Source: Marinospirillum sp. (GTDB lineage Bacteria; Pseudomonadota; Gammaproteobacteria; Pseudomonadales; Halomonadaceae). From it: a stretch of 6,581 nucleotides of DNA. Where the stretch lies: positions 1 to 6,581 of the forward strand of contig NZ_JACUUA010000178.1 in assembly GCF_014859565.1 (NCBI RefSeq). Direction: 5' to 3'. The stretch's first letter is position 1; each line of letters starts with the position of its first letter. Made by a program: the position numbers and the translations under genes. Below, piece after piece: positions 1-5,289 of this stretch. The notes under the pieces were generated by a model. That model ran no database searches, had not been told where the DNA came from, and saw only the letters and a list, made by a program, of their open reading frames with translations.

Positions 1-458
1 TTGCTGGCCAGCAGGCGCTCGTAATAAAGCACACCGATCTGGCGTTCCAGTGCCCGCACACTCCAGTTTTGTGTTGCTGCTTCATCTGCATACCACTGCC
101 TGGCAGCGGGGTTTTCGATACGCATCAGAGTGCGGTAATGACTCCAGCTCAAAACACTACACGCTGTGTAGTGTTTTGGAAAGGTAAGGTAGAACTGACG
201 CATATTGCGCAGGTTGCCAACATCAAAACCTTTGCCAAACTCACTCTGCAATTGCTCTGACAAATGCTTGAGCTGCTGCTTGCCATACTCTGCACGCTCT
301 TGCCCTTGCTGCTCTTGCTCTACAATCAATCGTCCAATTTCCCAGTAAGCCTGCACCATCTGCTGATTGATCACTTGCCTGACTTGCTGGCGAGCTTGCT
401 GAATGACTTGTGCAATGGCGGTATACAAGTGATTGGGGGTCGGTTCCTTCTTGGTCAT
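1..458 (-). CDS. DUF1016/YhcG-family putative PD-(D/E)XK nuclease, N-terminal part (cut by left edge)
   Basis: Reading leftward, 152 codons are visible before the window ends. They match the DUF1016 N-terminal domain of YhcG-like proteins: an N-terminal helix with the QAYWEIGRLI segment (about residues 34-43), a Gln/Glu-rich stretch ending in EYGKQQLKHLSEQL, the NLRNMRQFYLTFP segment, then LSWSHYRTLMRIENPAARQWY and RALERQIGVLYYERLLAS. These are the hallmark blocks of the family. The C-terminal PD-(D/E)XK nuclease-like domain lies outside the window, so catalytic residues cannot be checked. Full-length relatives are roughly 340-380 residues. The start was placed at the ATG ending at 458 because an AGGA core lies about 8 bases upstream. 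An in-frame ATG three codons earlier (ending at 467) abuts that same AGG and is less likely. Relatives occur near restriction-modification and other defence genes, so a role in DNA protection is plausible but inferred. A perfect inverted repeat lies inside the gene at 150-178. Confidence 0.9.
   Translation of the reverse strand, partial: MTKKEPTPNHLYTAIAQVIQQARQQVRQVINQQMVQAYWEIGRLIVEQEQQGQERAEYGKQQLKHLSEQLQSEFGKGFDVGNLRNMRQFYLTFPKHYTACSVLSWSHYRTLMRIENPAARQWYADEAATQNWSVRALERQIGVLYYERLLAS
150..178. repeat. Perfect 13-bp inverted repeat inside the DUF1016 gene
   Basis: CAAAACACTACAC (150-162) and GTGTAGTGTTTTG (166-178) are exact reverse complements separated only by GCT. Because each arm carries an A4/T4 run at its outer end, the structure resembles a bidirectional intrinsic terminator on either strand, although the stem is only moderately GC-rich. 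It sits in frame in the DUF1016 coding sequence and encodes residues around KHYTACSVL, between the conserved FYLTFP and LSWSHYR blocks, where the family tolerates variation. The hairpin itself is directly visible; any effect on transcription or mRNA stability is inference. Confidence 0.9.
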
Positions 459-558
459 ACTGTGCATCCTGCTTGGTAAAGGGTTTTTATAGTTTCATTA
501 TTCTGTTCAGAAAGTAAACACCTGAGTCTGGAATATCGTCAATCTGGAGTGTTGTATT
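459..558. promoter_or_regulatory. Divergent intergenic region between DUF1016 and AraC-type genes
   Basis: This 100-bp spacer must hold the promoters of both flanking genes. On the minus strand a TATAAA box (complement of 486-491) is a reasonable -10 element for the DUF1016 gene, but I found no convincing -35. A small palindrome TTCTG-TT-CAGAA (501-512) lies near the middle and could be an operator half-site pair. On the plus strand GGAG at 546-549 is the ribosome binding site for the TTG start at 559, with 9 bases between. No terminator is seen. Confidence 0.4.
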
Positions 559-1281
559 TTGTCTGATCCTTATCTTTGCCAATGGACGCTGCAGAGTGCC
601 ACAGACGAGCTACTGATCTGGCCGGATGGCTGTCGTGATGTGATTCTGGTTTTTGCACCGGATCAACCGGCACAATTGCTGTTGACCGGATTGGATCAGC
701 TACCTCGCAGTGTATGTTATCCAGCTGGAACCTTGTTTGTGGGTGCAAGACTTGCAGTGGGAAGTTTTCTGTCGCTTGAGAGGTGTTTGCCGTTCGTCGG
801 AGATGATCGGTGGTTACCCAGTAGTGAGTTACCTGCTGTTCTGACATGGGAGGATTCACTGCCTGCTTTGGCAGAGGTTGGGCGTGGCTGGTTGAGTCAG
901 TTTCTGCATGCCAATTTACAGCCGCCACAAGATTGGGTGGTGGATTATCTGCAATTCCTGAAGTTGGCTTTGCCTTTTGTGCCGCATCGTCAGGTCAGTG
1001 ACCGCAGTTTTCGACGCCAGTTGGTTCGGGCAACGGGTGCACCTCCTCGTTATTGGCAAAACCTGGCTCGTGTTCGCAGGACGGCAGGTGTTGTGGCTGC
1101 CAGTGATGAGCCCCTTGCTGCGGTGGCTGCTGATCTGGGGTTTGTCGATCAGGCGCATTTGAGCCGGTGTCTGGTGCAGTGGCTGGGTCAGACACCGGGC
1201 AGGTTGAGGAAGAATCGTGCATCAGTGCTGGCTCGCTTGGCCGCGCCGGATGCTTTTTTTAATCCGGCTGCTGGTGGATAA
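559..1281 (+). CDS. AraC-family transcriptional regulator with DUF6597-like N-terminal domain
   Basis: A 240-residue cytoplasmic DNA-binding protein. The N-terminal part (about 1-110) carries the LIWPDGCRDVI motif (19-29) followed by a VGARLAVGSF segment (61-70), the pattern of the DUF6597-type ligand domain that precedes AraC helix-turn-helix regions in regulators of about this size. The C-terminal part (about 147-217) is the AraC DNA-binding domain: SDRSFRRQLVRATGAPPRYW is the first, less canonical HTH segment, and PLAAVAADLGFVDQAHLSRCLVQWLGQTPGRLR (185-217) is the second, well conserved one with the typical GF..Q.HLSR and TPG signatures. About 20 residues trail after it. TTG was chosen as start because GGAG lies 9 bases upstream and no ATG/GTG start is available at the 5' end in frame. 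The ligand and targets are unknown. The 3' end overlaps the convergent VOC gene by 23 bases. Confidence 0.88.
   Translation: MSDPYLCQWTLQSATDELLIWPDGCRDVILVFAPDQPAQLLLTGLDQLPRSVCYPAGTLFVGARLAVGSFLSLERCLPFVGDDRWLPSSELPAVLTWEDSLPALAEVGRGWLSQFLHANLQPPQDWVVDYLQFLKLALPFVPHRQVSDRSFRRQLVRATGAPPRYWQNLARVRRTAGVVAASDEPLAAVAADLGFVDQAHLSRCLVQWLGQTPGRLRKNRASVLARLAAPDAFFNPAAGG
1245..1268. other. Hairpin in the overlap of two convergent genes
   Basis: GCCGGAT (1245-1251) and ATCCGGC (1262-1268) form a perfect 7-bp stem around a 10-base loop that holds a T7 run on the plus strand. It lies across the tail-to-tail overlap of the AraC-type and VOC genes, the place where a shared bidirectional terminator would be expected. 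The T run is in the loop rather than after the stem, so it is not a standard intrinsic terminator; transcription stop here is only a possibility. Confidence 0.35.
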
Positions 1282-1660
1282 AATAAGCTGCAAACTCATC
1301 ACTGGGTTGAATCGGGTGATAGCAGTAAACCATGACACCCGATGGATCTTGTACACCAAAACCTCGGTCACCCCAGGGGTGATCTTCCAGTGGCAGTTGT
1401 GGTTTCAGTCCCTTTTTTTGCAAGACCTCCAGTAGTTCATCGGCATGATCAACCTGCAAGTTCAGGAACAGGCCTCCGGTATAAGGCTGCATACCCTGTT
1501 GTGGCTCCATCAAACACAGTTGCTGACCTTGCGGCAGTTGTAGCACCACATACCAGCCGCAATCAAACACAGGCTTGGCAGCAAAATACTGTTCATAAAA
1601 GGCGCGGCTTTTGTTCAGGGTTGATGTAACCAGGGTGGTGCTGATGGATTTGATCAACAT
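1259..1660 (-). CDS. VOC (glyoxalase/bleomycin-resistance/dioxygenase fold) family protein
   Basis: A 133-residue single VOC-module protein, the usual length for the family, with the two beta-alpha-beta-beta-beta halves recognisable. The N-terminal half starts with ISTTLVTSTLNKSRAFYEQYFAAKPVFDCGWYVVLQL (residues 6-42). The C-terminal half contains FLNLQVDHADELLEVLQKKGLKP (65-87) and the HPWGDRGFGVQDPSGVMVYCY block (94-114), a signature of glyoxalase-like and antibiotic-resistance-like VOC proteins. Clear metal ligands are not obvious at the usual first-strand position, so the substrate and even metal dependence are unknown. The ATG ending at 1660 is preceded by a strong AAGGAG (complement of 1668-1673) at 7 bases. 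The gene faces the AraC-type regulator tail to tail; such neighbours may act on the same stress or compound, but nothing in the sequence proves it. It is likely cytoplasmic, as no signal peptide is visible. Confidence 0.88.
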   Translation of the reverse strand: MLIKSISTTLVTSTLNKSRAFYEQYFAAKPVFDCGWYVVLQLPQGQQLCLMEPQQGMQPYTGGLFLNLQVDHADELLEVLQKKGLKPQLPLEDHPWGDRGFGVQDPSGVMVYCYHPIQPSDEFAAYFIHQQPD

Positions 1661-1807
1661 GGTTGGTCTCCTTTGTGGTTCAGTCAGACCCTGAGTTTGT
1701 GGCTTGGCGATGTGGGTGTATTGTACTTTTCGGCCAATATTGTGATTACCAGCCCGTTTAGGTCGTTATACTAAACGGCTGGTTTATCTACCACTTCAGG
1801 AGTGGGT
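1661..1807. promoter_or_regulatory. Divergent promoter region upstream of the VOC gene and the outer-membrane protein operon
   Basis: Promoters for both directions must lie here. A long imperfect inverted repeat, CCAGCCCGTTTAG (1749-1761) and CTAAACGGCTGG (1771-1782), pairs throughout except for one extra C in the left arm, with a 9-base loop. A near-consensus -10 box TATACT (1767-1772) lies partly in the loop and partly in the right arm, but no good -35 is found 16-18 bases upstream. The arrangement fits either an operator over a rightward promoter or a 5'-leader hairpin. On the minus strand TACAAT (complement of 1720-1725) is a possible -10 for the VOC gene. AGGAG at 1798-1802 is the ribosome binding site for the ATG at 1808. 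Confidence 0.45.
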
Positions 1808-2359
1808 ATGTACGGCAAATGGCTGGCGGGATTGTGTTTGTGGTTGGTGGTTGCATCAGGTGTGCAGGCGGCAGAGGTGTATTTGCGTGCCGGGCTGGGG
1901 CTGAGTGATTACAAGGCACGCGGGGAGTATTTGGGTAATCGGGGTGAGCCGGGTTTTGATGATCTGGATTATTCCGGTATGGCAGGGGTGGGTGTTCGTT
2001 TTTGGCAGCGTGTCAGTCTGGAGGTTTCAAATCTGGAGCTGGAGTTTCTGCCATTTATCACTGATCACCTTTATGGCGTGGATGGTTATGCCACCCGCTG
2101 GTTAGCTGGTTATCAACATCCTTTGAATGACTGGGCGCATCTGGGTGTTCAAGCCGGAGTGATGGACTGGAAGGTGGACGTGAAACCAGCAATTCTTCGG
2201 GGTTCACGCAGTTTTTCCGGCAGGGATACTTATTACGGCTTGTTGTTACGGTTGGGCAATCAGCGTGCAGCTTTTCTGATGGGGCATGACCGCAGCAAGT
2301 TTGAGTCGATTAATTACAAGCTGAATTGGGTCGGGTTTGAATTGGCGTTTGGACGATGA
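1808..2359 (+). CDS. Exported outer-membrane beta-barrel-like protein of unknown function
   Basis: A 183-residue protein beginning with a typical Sec signal peptide: positively charged MYGKW, a hydrophobic core to about residue 18, and a VQA cleavage site near residue 21, leaving AEVYLRAGLG as the mature start. The mature part of about 160 residues alternates short amphipathic strands rich in aromatic residues and glycine (YLRAGLGLSDYKARG, SGMAGVGVRFWQRVSLEVSN, HLGVQAGVMDWKV, YYGLLLRLGN, NWVGFELAFGR). That is the pattern of a small, probably eight-stranded, outer-membrane barrel. It ends in FGR, so the usual terminal aromatic residue is two positions from the end. The ATG at 1808 was preferred to the in-frame GTG at 1802 because AGGAG (1798-1802) lies 5 bases before it and would itself overlap the GTG. 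The stop overlaps the next gene by 4 bases. I do not recognise a named family. Confidence 0.8.
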   Translation: MYGKWLAGLCLWLVVASGVQAAEVYLRAGLGLSDYKARGEYLGNRGEPGFDDLDYSGMAGVGVRFWQRVSLEVSNLELEFLPFITDHLYGVDGYATRWLAGYQHPLNDWAHLGVQAGVMDWKVDVKPAILRGSRSFSGRDTYYGLLLRLGNQRAAFLMGHDRSKFESINYKLNWVGFELAFGR

Positions 2360-2919
2360 TGAATAATTTGCTGTGTACCACCCCTCGTCTGCTGATCCGT
2401 CAGTTAACTCAGGACGATCACCCGCAATTGTCAGCAATACTGGCAGATCCAGAGGTGATGAAACATTCACTGCGCGGTGTTTGTGATGCTGCCATGACCC
2501 AAACCTTTCTGGATTGGTGTCTGCGTTGTTATGCAACCTACGGTTTTGGTCCCTGGGCACTGGTGGATCAGGCATCTGGTGCGCTGGTTGGTTTTTGTGG
2601 CATCAGCCCGGAGCTGGTGGGTGAGCAGCTGGAAACCAATCTGGGTTATCGGTTGGCGCGTAATTTCTGGGGTAAGGGACTGGCAACGGAGGCAGTAGAG
2701 GCGGTGCTGACACTGGCTTTTGAAACCCTGCAAAGGGATTCCGTGGTGGTGATTATTGAACCGGATCATCCTGCATCCCGCCGTGTAGCAGAAAAAGCCG
2801 GTTTTTGTGAACCACAACGGATGGTGTTTCACCAAAGGCAGATAGACCTGTATCGTATGGAGCATAGGATGTATCTGGCAACAGCCAAGCCTGCAGGGGG
2901 CGCAATAAAACAACCATGA
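2356..2919 (+). CDS. GNAT-family N-acetyltransferase, RimJ/RimL-like
   Basis: A 187-residue cytoplasmic enzyme of the Acetyltransf_3 (RimJ/RimL) branch, which moves an acetyl group from acetyl-CoA to an amine on a protein or small molecule. Visible elements: the opening strand TTPRLLIRQLTQDDHPQLSAIL (8-29); central strands FGPWALVDQASGALVGFCGISP (64-85); motif A, the acetyl-CoA pyrophosphate-binding loop, at LGYRLARNFWGKGLATEAVEAVLTLAF (96-122) with N.WGKGLA in place of the generic Q/RxxGxA; and the motif B region ASRRVAEKAGF (140-150), typical of the family. The substrate cannot be told from sequence. Its start overlaps the stop of the outer-membrane protein gene as ATGATGA, and no strong ribosome binding site precedes it, so it is probably translated by coupling. 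The second ATG at 2359 is an equally possible start. Confidence 0.9.
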   Translation: MMNNLLCTTPRLLIRQLTQDDHPQLSAILADPEVMKHSLRGVCDAAMTQTFLDWCLRCYATYGFGPWALVDQASGALVGFCGISPELVGEQLETNLGYRLARNFWGKGLATEAVEAVLTLAFETLQRDSVVVIIEPDHPASRRVAEKAGFCEPQRMVFHQRQIDLYRMEHRMYLATAKPAGGAIKQP

Positions 2920-4442
2920 TGGATTCTCTTTTGCTGGCCGATCTGACCACCGAGCTGGCTCCGGCGATACGTTTTCAGCGTTTGATTTATGCAATCAAGC
3001 AGTCTTTTGATTGTGGTGCGGTGGCCTTGCTGAAAAAGGAAGATGAAGTGTTGCGCCCGGTGGCGGTGGAGGGTTTGGTGAAAGAGGCGTTGGGGCGGCG
3101 TTTCCGGGTGGCTCAACATCCGCGCTTGGCTACCCTGCTCAGCAGCCGTGAACCAGTGATTTTTGACCCACACAGCAGTGTGCCGGATCCTTATGATGGT
3201 TTGGTTGATTCGCTGGCTGGTGAACCCCTGCCGGTGCATGATTGCATGGGTGTGAGCCTGTATGTGGATGGTCAGCAGTGGGGGGTATTGACGCTGGATT
3301 CACTGGTGTCTGGGACTTTCAGTCAGGCATCAGTGGATCGGTTGAAGCAATACACTCTACTGATTGAAACCTTTATCCGTGTTACCCAGCTGGAGCAGGA
3401 GCGCAGGGCGTTGCGCAGTTTTTCGCGCCCCGCAGAAAGTCTGGGTACACCCGCCTCTGGTTCGGAAATTATCACCCAGAGCCAGCAGATCACCCAGTTG
3501 TTGCATGAGCTGGATGTGGTGGCTCAGTCGGATTTACCCCTGTTACTGCTGGGTGAAACCGGGGTCGGCAAAGAGTTGTTTGCCCGTTTTGTGCATCAGC
3601 ATTCCCGCCGCAGCAAACAACCGATGATTCAGATCAACTGCGCCGCTTTGCCGGAATCCCTGGCTGAAAGTGAGCTGTTTGGTCATGTGCGTGGAGCTTT
3701 TTCCGGTGCATCACAGGATCGCCCCGGCAGATTTGAGGCCGCCCAGGGTGGCACGTTATTTCTGGATGAGGTGGGTGAGTTGCCGTTGAGTATTCAGGCA
3801 AAACTCTTGCGAGTGCTGCAAAGTGGTGAAATCCAACGGCTGGGTTCGGATGCCACTCATCATGTTGATGTACGGATTGTGGCAGCCACCAACCGGCATT
3901 TACAGGAAGGGGTGCGTCAGGGTTCATTTCGGGCAGATTTGTATCATCGACTGTCTGTTTATCCGGTGCCGATTCCGCCTTTGCGTGAGCGGGTGGAGGA
4001 TATTCTGCTGCTGGCAGGGCACTTTCTGGAGTTGAACCGTACCCGGCTGGGTGTGCGTTGCCTGCGTTTGTCTGCCGCCGCTGAGTATGCACTGTTGCAG
4101 TATGACTGGCCGGGTAATGTGCGGGAACTGGAGCATGTCATCAGCCGAGCTGCTTTAAAAACTCTGGCACGTCAAGGACGCTCGGATAACAGTGACTGGA
4201 TCACCCTGGAGCCAGAAGAGCTGGATTTGCAACGCAGTACACCCCCTGCCGCATCGCCGGTGAGTGAGTCACAACAAACAACAGAAGCGTTGCCACTGAA
4301 ACAGCAGGTTGAACTCTGTCAGCGCCAGGCCATCCGTCAGGCACTGGACCAAACACAAGGCAGTTGGACAGCAGCAGCACGCCTGCTGGATCTGGATTCC
4401 AGCAACCTGCACAAACTGGCACGGCGGTTGAATCTCAAGTGA
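2916..4442 (+). CDS. norR: NorR-like nitric-oxide-responsive sigma54-dependent transcriptional activator
   Basis: A 508-residue enhancer-binding protein with the three domains of NorR. The N-terminal GAF domain (about 20-155) keeps every residue that I recall as being implicated in the NO-binding non-haem iron site of E. coli NorR: R70 (in HPRL), D91 and D94 (PDPYDGL), H108 and C110 (VHDC), and D128 (LTLD). The central AAA+ domain (about 184-420) has Walker A GETGVGKE (213-220), Walker B GGTLFLDE (278-285), sensor ATNR (324-327) and the arginine-finger block FRADLYHRL (338-346). The C-terminal Fis-type HTH (about 466-508) closes with SSNLHKLARRLNLK, like NorR. One oddity is the sigma54-contact loop, which reads GAFSGA (260-265) and not GAFTGA. 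NorR normally drives nitric oxide detoxification genes, none of which is in this window; the gene instead ends a three-gene unit and overlaps the upstream stop by 4 bases (ATGATG). Family assignment is firm; the target is unknown. Confidence 0.93.
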   Translation: MMDSLLLADLTTELAPAIRFQRLIYAIKQSFDCGAVALLKKEDEVLRPVAVEGLVKEALGRRFRVAQHPRLATLLSSREPVIFDPHSSVPDPYDGLVDSLAGEPLPVHDCMGVSLYVDGQQWGVLTLDSLVSGTFSQASVDRLKQYTLLIETFIRVTQLEQERRALRSFSRPAESLGTPASGSEIITQSQQITQLLHELDVVAQSDLPLLLLGETGVGKELFARFVHQHSRRSKQPMIQINCAALPESLAESELFGHVRGAFSGASQDRPGRFEAAQGGTLFLDEVGELPLSIQAKLLRVLQSGEIQRLGSDATHHVDVRIVAATNRHLQEGVRQGSFRADLYHRLSVYPVPIPPLRERVEDILLLAGHFLELNRTRLGVRCLRLSAAAEYALLQYDWPGNVRELEHVISRAALKTLARQGRSDNSDWITLEPEELDLQRSTPPAASPVSESQQTTEALPLKQQVELCQRQAIRQALDQTQGSWTAAARLLDLDSSNLHKLARRLNLK

Positions 4443-4443
4443 A

Positions 4444-5289
4444 TCAGGAAAGTCCTTGCCGCAAGGCTGTTAGCCTTGAAGTACAGGTTTCTGGTGTGTT
4501 TAGTGTTGAGCGGGACATTTCGTTACTGAGTATTTGCAGCCGATCCGCCCGGCTGAACAACTGTTGCTCCAGATGGGTGGCTGTTGGTCCTGTCATCATC
4601 CGGTGAAGTTCTTGCCCCAGCTTCATTGCCGCAGCCATTTCCATGTCCCATTGCTGAGCTTCCATATGTCCTTCATCGTATAGATCATCAGTGATCCCCG
4701 GGACTCTGGCGTACTGTTCAATTAGATAGTTGATGTCAGCAGCGTCCTTTGGTCTTTTTTCCGGGACGCGATCCAGCCAGGCGATAAGCTTCAGCAGTAA
4801 CATTCCCACAGGTGATGCAACGGCAAGCTCCAGTAGCGGATTTTCACTTAACTTGACTTGCAGACTGTGCTCGTATGCCTCAGTAAACCCCATGACGTTC
4901 ATTTGAATTTTATGCTCTGGCGGCCAACTGATCTGAGCGTTTGTACTGATGTCACCAAAAGGCAGGATGTCAACTTCCCAGGGGTGACCCGATATTTCCA
5001 GAATGAACCGATGTGGCATATTGGCAGCTGACTTGAATCCGGCCAATTGTAATTGATCTTTGAGTTTGGAAAAGTCATCCCAATGTGCGACTTTGATTGC
5101 AAAATCGATATCCCGTGTGGCTCGCTGCAGTGGAGCACCATAAGCCTCCACCAAAATCAGGTCGCGTGCGGTTGCACCTACAACCAGATAAGGAATCGAC
5201 AGATTCACTGCTTGCTGATTAATCAGTTGGTAGAGATGAATCAATTTTTCCGGTAGTTTGCCGACCAGGTCAACTGAGGTATTTTTCAT
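4444..5289 (-). CDS. AbiEii/AbiGii-like nucleotidyltransferase toxin
   Basis: A 281-residue predicted nucleotidyltransferase with the DNA polymerase beta-type fold, the toxin half of an AbiE-like type IV toxin-antitoxin or abortive-infection pair. The sequence shows YLVVGATARDLIL (34-46), corresponding to the nucleotide-binding glycine motif; RATRDIDFAI (57-66), whose D60 and D62 form the metal-binding DxD; and WEVDILPFG (104-112), with D107 as probable third acidic residue. Further on are LLLKLIAWLDR (164-174) and KRPKDAADINYLI (178-190), matching the later conserved Lys and Asp motifs of AbiEii proteins. The usual Gly-Gly/Ser pair is Gly-Ala here. Related toxins transfer nucleotides to tRNA or other targets; the target here is unknown. 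ATG follows AGAGG by 4 bases. The start overlaps the end of the antitoxin gene by 20 bases, so the pair is co-transcribed, antitoxin first. The stop lies one base from that of the NorR-like gene. Confidence 0.88.
   Translation of the reverse strand: MKNTSVDLVGKLPEKLIHLYQLINQQAVNLSIPYLVVGATARDLILVEAYGAPLQRATRDIDFAIKVAHWDDFSKLKDQLQLAGFKSAANMPHRFILEISGHPWEVDILPFGDISTNAQISWPPEHKIQMNVMGFTEAYEHSLQVKLSENPLLELAVASPVGMLLLKLIAWLDRVPEKRPKDAADINYLIEQYARVPGITDDLYDEGHMEAQQWDMEMAAAMKLGQELHRMMTGPTATHLEQQLFSRADRLQILSNEMSRSTLNTPETCTSRLTALRQGLS
4453..4478. other. Overlapping alternative hairpins at the convergent gene junction
   Basis: Just past the stop of the NorR-like gene, and inside the last codons of the convergent toxin gene, two stems share bases. 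CCTTG-CCG-CAAGG lies at about 4454-4466. CAAGGCT (4462-4468) pairs with AGCCTTG (4472-4478) across GTT. They cannot form together. Neither is followed by a T tract on either strand, so a standard intrinsic terminator is not supported. They may still slow polymerase or protect 3' ends at a junction that has no intergenic space. Confidence 0.35.

Noticed and set aside
69..479. Rightward open frames of 63 and 71 codons at the left edge
   Set aside because: They are antisense shadows of the DUF1016 gene, whose conserved protein blocks read on the minus strand.
539..1222. Minus-strand open frames of 75 to 129 codons opposite the AraC-type gene
   Set aside because: Their translations are low-complexity or unlike known proteins, while the plus strand shows a full AraC domain architecture.
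1802..1807. GTG start two codons before the outer-membrane protein ATG
   Set aside because: The GTG shares its G with the AGGAG ribosome binding site, which is correctly spaced only for the ATG at 1808.
2467..3239. Minus-strand open frames of 136 and 175 codons across the acetyltransferase/NorR-like junction
   Set aside because: They cross two well-supported overlapping genes, have Cys/His-rich shadow-like composition and lack ribosome binding sites.
4453..4478. Intrinsic terminator for the NorR-like or toxin gene
   Set aside because: Stems are present but no T tract follows on either strand, so it is recorded only as a hairpin.
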